The position numbers and the translations under genes were made by a program. A model generated the notes under the pieces. The model saw only the letters and a list, made by a program, of their open reading frames with translations. It made no database searches and had not been told where the DNA came from. A DNA stretch of 11,550 nt, taken from JASLBX01 sp036374175. Its GTDB lineage: Bacteria > Actinomycetota > Actinomycetes > Jiangellales > Jiangellaceae. The stretch covers positions 1 through 11,550 of the forward strand of contig DASUUH010000061.1 of assembly GCA_036374175.1 (NCBI GenBank), given 5' to 3'. This document shows, piece by piece, positions 7,149-11,550 of this stretch (the first letter of the stretch is position 1; every line of letters begins with the position of its first letter).

Positions 7149-7154
7149 TAGCCT
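7149..7154 (+). promoter_or_regulatory. Candidate -10 for a leaderless rpe transcript
   Basis: TAGCCT fits the TANNNT -10 pattern and ends eight bases before the rpe GTG at 7163, so transcription could begin at or very near the start codon. This would explain the missing ribosome-binding site. No matching -35 was seen. Confidence 0.35.
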
Positions 7155-7162
7155 GCGCTGTC

Positions 7163-7825
7163 GTGGGCATTCAGATCGCGCCGAGCATTCTGAACTCGGA
7201 CTTCGCCAACCTCGAAGCCGAGGTTCGTCGCATCCACACTGCCGACTGGGTGCACGTCGACGTGATGGACAACCACTTCGTCCCGAACTTGACCCTCGGA
7301 TTGCCGGTCGTTGAGGCGATTCTGGCCAAGACGTCGTTGCCGGTCGACTGCCACCTGATGATCGACGATCCGGACAGGTGGGCACCCGCGTACGCCGAAG
7401 CGGGCGCCGGCAGCGTCACCTTCCATATCGAGGCGGCGGGAGCGCCGGTTCGACTGGCCAGAGAGCTGCGCGGCCACGGCGCCCGGGCGGGTATCGCTGT
7501 CCGGCCGGCCACTCCTGTCGAGCCGCTCGAGGATCTGCTGCCGGAACTCGACATGCTGCTGATCATGACCGTCGAGCCAGGTTTCGGCGGCCAGGAGTTC
7601 CTGGACATCTGCCTGCCGAAGATCCGGCGAGCTCGCGAGATGGTCACCAAGTCGGGCCTCGACGTGTGGATTCAGGTCGACGGCGGCGTGTCTGCCGAGA
7701 CCATCGAACGGTGTGCCGACGCCGGTGCGGACGTGTTCGTGGCGGGCTCAGCCGTTTACGGCGCTGAGGACGCCGCAGCAGCCGTAGACGAGTTGCGGAG
7801 TCTAGCGGCCGACGCCGCTCACTGA
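7163..7825 (+). CDS. rpe: Ribulose-phosphate 3-epimerase
   Basis: Rpe interconverts D-ribulose 5-phosphate and D-xylulose 5-phosphate in the cytoplasmic pentose phosphate pathway. The 220-residue TIM barrel begins IQIAPSILNSDFANL and has the metal and catalytic residues expected: His31 and Asp33 in VHVDVMDNHFVPN, His64 in DCHLMI, and Asp173 in IQVDGGVS. The phosphate-binding elements VEPGFGGQEF (137-146) and VFVAGSAVYG (191-200) are intact. GTG at 7163 is the start because it places the family N-terminus correctly; no Shine-Dalgarno precedes it. It lies 31 bases before the promoter of the riboflavin operon, and ribulose 5-phosphate is a direct riboflavin precursor used by RibBA. Placement between rsmB and the rib genes is conserved in many actinomycetes. 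Confidence 0.97.
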   Translation: MGIQIAPSILNSDFANLEAEVRRIHTADWVHVDVMDNHFVPNLTLGLPVVEAILAKTSLPVDCHLMIDDPDRWAPAYAEAGAGSVTFHIEAAGAPVRLARELRGHGARAGIAVRPATPVEPLEDLLPELDMLLIMTVEPGFGGQEFLDICLPKIRRAREMVTKSGLDVWIQVDGGVSAETIERCADAGADVFVAGSAVYGAEDAAAAVDELRSLAADAAH

Positions 7826-7855
7826 CTCGCGGAAGGTTTCGCATCGCCTCGTGGT

Positions 7856-7861
7856 TAGACT
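7856..7861 (+). promoter_or_regulatory. Candidate -10 of the riboflavin operon
   Basis: TAGACT ends 16 bases before the first paired base of the FMN riboswitch, so a transcript starting around 7868-7869 would include the whole aptamer. The same TAGACTT heptamer is found upstream of def. A convincing -35 was not found at normal spacing. Confidence 0.5.
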
Positions 7862-7877
7862 TCAGCGAAAGCACACA

Positions 7878-8011
7878 CGCGTGCTCCGGGGTCGGTGAAA
7901 TTCCGAGCCGGCGGTGACAGTCCGCGACCCGGTCCAGCTTGAACGCAGGTCCGGTTGACCCGGTGGAACTCCGGGACCGACGGTGATAGTCCGGATGGGA
8001 GGCAGCACGCG
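7878..8011 (+). promoter_or_regulatory. FMN riboswitch (RFN element)
   Basis: The region carries the hallmark conserved blocks of the FMN aptamer: GGTGAAATTCCGA near 7894, CCGGCGGTGACAGTCCGCGA near 7908, GGTGGAACTCCGGGACCGA near 7962, and GGTGATAGTCCGGATGGGAG near 7982, followed by GCAGCA. Closing helix P1 forms between CGCGTGCT (7878-7885) and AGCACGCG (8004-8011), eight perfect pairs. The variable arm is around 7930-7958. The family binds flavin mononucleotide and turns down the downstream genes when FMN is plentiful. Here it lies in the leader of ribD-ribE-ribBA-ribH, which is feedback control of the pathway by its end product. Confidence 0.97.
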
Positions 8012-8100
8012 GCGCGAGGTTCGGCGCTCGCCGACGCGCCTCGCGACCGTGCGCGGCGTTCTCGCGCACAGCCCCGGAGCCGCCCGAGACGAGGAGCGCC
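8011..8100 (+). promoter_or_regulatory. Riboswitch expression platform with two GC-rich hairpins
   Basis: Directly after P1, GGCGCG (8011-8016) pairs with CGCGCC (8035-8040) and TCGGC (8021-8025) with GCCGA (8030-8034). This makes an 11-pair stem with a four-base bulge and loop GCTC. A second hairpin pairs GTGCGCG (8049-8055) with CGCGCAC (8063-8069). Neither is followed by a U-run, so an intrinsic terminator is unlikely; control is more probably at translation initiation or by Rho. The stretch GGCGCTC (8023-8029) is complementary to GAGCGCC (8094-8100), which begins inside the ribD Shine-Dalgarno GAGGAG (8091-8096). An alternative pairing CGCGAGG (8013-8019) with CCTCGCG (8039-8045) also exists. 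The mechanism is inference. Confidence 0.6.
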
Positions 8101-8104
8101 CGGG

Positions 8105-9133
8105 ATGGCCAGCCCGACGGAGATCGCAGCGATGCGCCGTGCCCTGGAGCTGGCTCAGACACCCGACGTGCCAATCGGCCCGAACCCGCGGGTCGGCTGC
8201 GTCGTGCTCGATTCCGGTGGCGCCATCATCGCCGAGGGCTACCACCGCGGAGCAGGTCACCCACATGCGGAGGTCGAGGCGCTGACCGCTTCCGGCAAGC
8301 GCGCCCGCGGCGCGACGGCGGTCGTCACGCTCGAGCCGTGCAATCACCTGGGGCGCACCGGGCCGTGTAGCCAGGCGCTGCTGGCAGCCGGTATCACCCG
8401 CGTGGTCTACGCACAGGCGGACGCAAACCCGGTGGCGCGTGGGGGAGCCGAAACGCTGCGGATCGCGGGCGTCGACGTCGAGGGTGGCGTGCTGGCCGAC
8501 GAAGCCCGCGACGTGAACCCGGTATGGACGTTCGCAGTAGAAACCGGCCGGCCGTACGTCACGTGGAAGTACGCCGCGACCCTGGACGGGCGCAGCGCGG
8601 CCGCTGACGGCACCAGCCGGTGGATCACGTCACCGCAGGCGCGGGCGGACGTCCACCGGCTCCGGGCCGAATGTGATGCGATCCTCGTCGGCACTGCGAC
8701 GGTGCTCGCCGACAATCCGCAGCTCACCGTGCGCGATGACGCTGACCGACCGCTCGATGCCCGCAGGCAGCCGTTGCGGGCCGTCATGGGGCTGCGCGAA
8801 ATACCGGCGAATGCGGCCGTCCTCGATGCCGCCGCTGAGACTGTCCTGCTGACTACCCGCCACCCTGCCGAGGCGTTGAAGCTTCTGTTCGAGCGTGACA
8901 GGCAACACGTCCTCCTCGAAGGCGGTCCGACTCTGGCAGGGGCGTTTTGGCAGGCCGGGCTCGTCGATCGGGTCGTGGCGTACGTGGCACCGGCCCTGCT
9001 GGGCGCGGGACCGGCGGCACTCTCCGGCGCCGGCATCGGCACGATCACCGACGCGATAAGGCTTGAGATCATCGACATCGCTCGCGTGGGCCCGGACGTG
9101 CGGCTCACCGCGGTCAGGAAGGAACACACCTGA
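8105..9133 (+). CDS. ribD: Bifunctional riboflavin deaminase/reductase RibD
   Basis: RibD carries out deamination of the pyrimidine intermediate made from GTP, then NADPH-dependent reduction of its ribosyl side chain. It has 342 residues. The N-terminal CMP/dCMP-deaminase-like domain has the zinc set HAE (His54, catalytic Glu56) and PCNHLGRTGPC (Cys79, Cys88). The C-terminal DHFR-like reductase domain has YVTWKYAATLDG (151-162), SRWIT (171-175), VGTATVLADNPQLTVR (195-210) and LLEGGPTLAGAFW. The usual DPNP is DANP here, a minor variation. An open frame extends back to 7955, but that crosses the riboswitch; ATG at 8105 is preferred, with GAGGAG at 8091-8096 eight bases upstream. It is the first gene of the FMN-controlled operon, and its stop overlaps the ribE start (TGATG). 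Some actinomycetes name it ribG. Confidence 0.96.
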   Translation: MASPTEIAAMRRALELAQTPDVPIGPNPRVGCVVLDSGGAIIAEGYHRGAGHPHAEVEALTASGKRARGATAVVTLEPCNHLGRTGPCSQALLAAGITRVVYAQADANPVARGGAETLRIAGVDVEGGVLADEARDVNPVWTFAVETGRPYVTWKYAATLDGRSAAADGTSRWITSPQARADVHRLRAECDAILVGTATVLADNPQLTVRDDADRPLDARRQPLRAVMGLREIPANAAVLDAAAETVLLTTRHPAEALKLLFERDRQHVLLEGGPTLAGAFWQAGLVDRVVAYVAPALLGAGPAALSGAGIGTITDAIRLEIIDIARVGPDVRLTAVRKEHT

Positions 9134-9726
9134 TGTTCACTGGAATCGTCGAAGAACTCGGCGAAGTGGTAGCGCTGGACGTCGACGGCGACTCGGCTCG
9201 CCTGGTGGTCAAGGCGCCGCTCGTCACCGAAGATGCCGTGCACGGGGCATCGATTGCGGTCAACGGCGTGTGCCTGACCGTGGTCGACGTCCGGGACGAC
9301 GCCTTCACCGCCGACGTCATGCTCGAGACCCTCGAGCGCTCCACGCTCGGCGGCTTACGTGCGGGTGAGCGGGTGAACCTCGAGCGGGCGGTGCAAGCCA
9401 GTGACCGGCTCGGCGGCCACATCGTTCAAGGCCACGTCGACGGGGTGGACGAGATCCAGAGCCGGACGCCGGGCGAGCGCTGGGACGTCGTCCGGATCGG
9501 TCTGCCCCCGAAACTGGCCCGGTACGTGGTCGAGAAGGGGTCGATCGCCGTGGACGGCGTGTCGCTGACGGTCTCGGCTATGGGTGAGGACTGGTTCGAG
9601 GTGAGTCTGATTCCGACCACACTCGAGCTGACGACGCTGGGGCTTCGCAAGCCCGGCGAGTGGGTCAATCTGGAGGTCGACGTCATCGCCAAATACGTCG
9701 AGCGGCTCGGGCAGGTGCCGGTCTGA
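9133..9726 (+). CDS. ribE: Riboflavin synthase, alpha subunit
   Basis: Riboflavin synthase dismutates two molecules of 6,7-dimethyl-8-ribityllumazine into riboflavin and the pyrimidine precursor that lumazine synthase reuses. The 197-residue protein has the hallmark MFTGIVEELG start and two tandem homologous barrel domains. The first contains GASIAVNGVCLTV (about 38-50, with Cys47) and the second GSIAVDGVSLTV (about 136-147). The inter-domain segment GGHIVQGHVDG (94-104) is intact, and the ending VDVIAKYVERL is typical. The ATG at 9133 overlaps the ribD stop by one base, with AGGAAGGA at 9116-9123 as Shine-Dalgarno, nine bases away. The gene is also called ribC in some actinomycetes and Gram-positives. 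Its stop overlaps the ribBA ATG, so translation of the operon is closely coupled. Confidence 0.96.
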   Translation: MFTGIVEELGEVVALDVDGDSARLVVKAPLVTEDAVHGASIAVNGVCLTVVDVRDDAFTADVMLETLERSTLGGLRAGERVNLERAVQASDRLGGHIVQGHVDGVDEIQSRTPGERWDVVRIGLPPKLARYVVEKGSIAVDGVSLTVSAMGEDWFEVSLIPTTLELTTLGLRKPGEWVNLEVDVIAKYVERLGQVPV

Positions 9727-10979
9727 TGACATCCCACGACATGAATTCGATCCGGTTGGACAGTGTCGAACGCGCCATCGCCGACATCGCGGCAGGCAAG
9801 GCCGTGGTCGTCGTGGACGACGAAGATCGTGAGAACGAAGGTGACCTGATCTTCGCGGCTCGCAAGGCGACGCCTGAGCTGATGGGCTTCATGATCCGGC
9901 ACACGTCCGGCGTCGTGTGCGTCCCCATGTTGGGCGAGGACCTCGACCGGCTCAAACTGCCGCCGATGACGTTCATCAACGAGGACCGCAAGGGCACCGC
10001 CTACTCGGTGTCGGTCGACGCCCGCGAAGGCATCACGACCGGCATCTCGGCTGCCGACAGAACACACACCGTCCGGGTGCTCAGCGACTCCGCGACCGAA
10101 CCTTACGAGCTGACCCGGCCGGGGCACGTCTTCCCGCTCCGCGCCGCCGACGGTGGTGTGCTGCGCCGGCCCGGGCACACCGAGGCCGGCGTCGACCTGG
10201 CTCGCTTGGCGGGGCTTACTCCGGCGGCGGTAGTGGCCGAGCTCGTCCATGACGACGGTTCGATGATGCGGGCGCCGGCGTTGCGGGCGTTCGCCGACGA
10301 GCACGGCCTGGCGATGATCTCTATTGCGGACCTGATCTCGTACCGGCGCCGGTACGAGACGCAGGTGTCACGCGTGGCAGAGACCCGGTTGCCGACGGCG
10401 CACGGGACGTTCCAGGCCATCGCGTACCGCGACATGGTCGATGGCAGTGAGCACGTCGCGCTCGTCATGGGCGACGTCGGCGACGGGACTCCAGTGCTGG
10501 TGCGTGTGCACTCCGAGTGTCTGACCGGCGATACGTTCGGCTCGGTTCGGTGCGACTGCGGGCCGCAACTACAGGCTGCGCTGGCCAAGGTGGCCAGCGA
10601 AGCCCGCGGCGTGGTGCTTTACATGCGTGGGCACGAAGGACGTGGCATCGGGCTGATCCACAAGCTGCAGGCGTACGAATTGCAGGACGCAGGCCGTGAC
10701 ACCGTCGATGCCAACCTCGAACTCGGACTGCCCGCGGATGCCCGCGACTACGGGACGGGTGCGCAGATCCTCGCCGATCTCGGCGTCAAGGAAATGCGCC
10801 TTCTCACCAACAACCCGGCCAAGCTGGCCGGCCTGGAAGGTTACGGGATGCGCGTGGTGGACCGGATCGGCCTGCCGATCTCGCCCAACCCCGAGAACGT
10901 CCGCTACCTGCGGACCAAGCGTGACCGGATGGGCCACGACCTGCCCGACCTGGGAGATCTCGAAGGGAGCCCGATGTGA
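9726..10979 (+). CDS. ribBA: Bifunctional 3,4-dihydroxy-2-butanone-4-phosphate synthase / GTP cyclohydrolase II
   Basis: This 417-residue fusion supplies both committed precursors of riboflavin. The N-terminal RibB half (about 8-208) converts ribulose 5-phosphate to dihydroxybutanone phosphate and shows VVDDEDRENEGD (29-40, acidic Mg-binding loop), RHTSG, RPGHTEAGVDL (148-158) and the DDGSMMRAP segment. The C-terminal RibA half (about 215-400) opens GTP and shows VRVHSECLTGDTFGSVRCDC with zinc ligands Cys265, Cys276 and Cys278, YMRGHEGRGIGL (299-310) and TNNPAK (361-366). Both active sites look complete. ATG at 9726 overlaps the ribE TGA; an in-frame ATG at 9741 is an alternative, five residues shorter. 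The gene end overlaps the ribH GTG by four bases. Rpe, encoded just before the operon, acts on the same sugar phosphate. Confidence 0.97.
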   Translation: MTSHDMNSIRLDSVERAIADIAAGKAVVVVDDEDRENEGDLIFAARKATPELMGFMIRHTSGVVCVPMLGEDLDRLKLPPMTFINEDRKGTAYSVSVDAREGITTGISAADRTHTVRVLSDSATEPYELTRPGHVFPLRAADGGVLRRPGHTEAGVDLARLAGLTPAAVVAELVHDDGSMMRAPALRAFADEHGLAMISIADLISYRRRYETQVSRVAETRLPTAHGTFQAIAYRDMVDGSEHVALVMGDVGDGTPVLVRVHSECLTGDTFGSVRCDCGPQLQAALAKVASEARGVVLYMRGHEGRGIGLIHKLQAYELQDAGRDTVDANLELGLPADARDYGTGAQILADLGVKEMRLLTNNPAKLAGLEGYGMRVVDRIGLPISPNPENVRYLRTKRDRMGHDLPDLGDLEGSPM

Positions 10980-11449
10980 GTGGAGCTGGAGCGCCTCAGT
11001 TGGCGCCGACCGCCGCCGGAGACCTGAAAGTGGCCGTAGTCGCCGCGCAGTGGCACGAGACCGTGATGAAGGGCCTGCTGGAGGGGTCCTTGCGGGCTCT
11101 GGGTGAGGCGTCGGTGCCCGACCCGCTGGTGGTACGGGTGCCCGGCTCGTTCGAGCTGCCGGTGGCATGCGCGCGGCTCGCCCGGGCGGGGTACGACGCG
11201 CTCGTCGCGCTGGGCGTCGTGATCAGGGGCGGAACCCCACACTTCGAGTACGTGTGCCAGGCGGCGACGGAAGGCCTGACCCAGGTGTCGGTGCAGACCG
11301 GGGTACCGGTCGGGTTCGGTGTGCTGACCTGCGACACCGAAGAGCAGGCACTCGACCGGGCGGGACTGCCTGGATCGTCCGAGGACAAGGGCTACGAAGC
11401 CGCCCAGGCCGCGATCGCGACTGCCCTGACCTTGCGCCGTCAGGTGTAG
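10976..11449 (+). CDS. ribH: 6,7-dimethyl-8-ribityllumazine synthase
   Basis: Lumazine synthase condenses dihydroxybutanone phosphate with the ribitylaminopyrimidine to give the direct substrate of riboflavin synthase. The family forms pentamers or 60-subunit capsids. The 157-residue protein shows KVAVVAAQWHETV (18-30, with substrate-stacking Trp26), VPGSFELP (55-62), GVVIRGGTPHFEYVC (80-94, catalytic His89) and FGVLTCDTEEQALDRAG (114-130, phosphate-binding Arg128 predicted). GTG at 10976 is supported by GGGAG at 10965-10969, six bases upstream, and by the GTGA overlap with the ribBA stop. The first 15 residues are a variable, probably flexible tail. It is the last rib gene in the window. Confidence 0.96.
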   Translation: MSGAGAPQLAPTAAGDLKVAVVAAQWHETVMKGLLEGSLRALGEASVPDPLVVRVPGSFELPVACARLARAGYDALVALGVVIRGGTPHFEYVCQAATEGLTQVSVQTGVPVGFGVLTCDTEEQALDRAGLPGSSEDKGYEAAQAAIATALTLRRQV

Positions 11450-11451
11450 AC

Positions 11452-11501
11452 GGCGCCATCTCACCGTTGATTCGCTTCTTAACGGGACGGGCCGTGGCGC
11501 C
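11452..11501 (+). terminator. Nested inverted repeat after ribH, possible weak terminator
   Basis: Outer arms GGCGCCA (11452-11458) and TGGCGCC (11495-11501) enclose inner arms CCGTT (11464-11468) and AACGG (11481-11485). It lies immediately after the ribH stop, where the operon could end. No clear U-run follows (only GTTTC at 11505-11509), so function as an intrinsic terminator is doubtful. Nothing else is recognised in the remaining bases to 11550. Confidence 0.3.
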
Positions 11502-11550
11502 AGGCGTTTCGTCACCATCCACGGGGCCTGATCCGCGGTCGGGCCCAGCT

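Noticed and set aside
7494..7513. A partial match to the rsmB palindrome (TGTCCGGCCGG) in rpe.
   Set aside because: It encodes the conserved AVRPA segment of Rpe and does not complete the palindrome, so codon usage explains it.
7955..8104. Extension of the ribD frame upstream to a start at 7955.
   Set aside because: It would translate the FMN riboswitch and platform. RibD similarity begins at the ATG at 8105, which has its own Shine-Dalgarno.
9660..9725. 22 extra codons upstream of ribBA inside ribE.
   Set aside because: No family similarity; the ATG at 9726 overlaps the ribE stop in the same pattern as the other operon junctions.
10904..11522. Minus-strand open frames opposite ribH reaching into the final non-coding stretch.
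   Set aside because: They have no recognisable motif and lie opposite a well-supported gene; the overlap follows from the GC-rich third codon positions.

Overview
The window reads as chromosomal housekeeping DNA from a high-GC Gram-positive bacterium (Actinomycetes). The evidence is a strongly GC-rich coding bias, frequent GTG starts, 1-4 base stop/start overlaps, and the order def-fmt-rsmB-(insert)-rpe-ribD-ribE-ribBA-ribH, which resembles the fmt-fmu-rpe-ribG-ribC-ribA-ribH region of mycobacteria and relatives. The genus cannot be named from sequence alone. Coding density is very high, and no tRNA, rRNA, CRISPR array, transposase or phage gene was seen.

Layout. Bases 4-2654 hold a translationally coupled pair: a luciferase-like (LLM) flavin oxidoreductase and a trehalose-synthase-like GH13 enzyme. 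After a 51-base gap with a candidate promoter and a good ribosome-binding site come def, fmt and rsmB (2706-5580), joined by overlapping stops and starts. They cover N-formylation of initiator Met-tRNA, removal of the formyl group from new proteins, and 16S rRNA m5C methylation. A berberine-bridge-type FAD oxidase (5598-6968) lies on the opposite strand, converging on rsmB with 17 bases between them. A 194-base divergent intergenic region separates it from rpe. It holds outward-facing promoter candidates whose -35 hexamers share an imperfect palindrome, and rpe looks suited to leaderless translation.

From 7826 onward is the riboflavin operon. It has a TAGACT-type -10, a clear FMN riboswitch (7878-8011), a GC-rich hairpin expression platform without a U-run, and then ribD, ribE, ribBA and ribH, each overlapping the next. 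Together these encode every dedicated step from GTP and ribulose 5-phosphate to riboflavin, apart from the dephosphorylation step, whose phosphatase is not here. The adjacent rpe product interconverts ribulose 5-phosphate, one of the two precursors, with xylulose 5-phosphate. The last 101 bases are non-coding, with a nested inverted repeat.

I see no convincing new multi-gene system. The points most worth checking are the GH13 enzyme with an altered acid/base motif coupled to an LLM oxidoreductase, a palindromic-repeat insert translated in frame within RsmB, the oxidase gene placed inside a normally conserved block, and possible loop-to-Shine-Dalgarno pairing downstream of the riboswitch.
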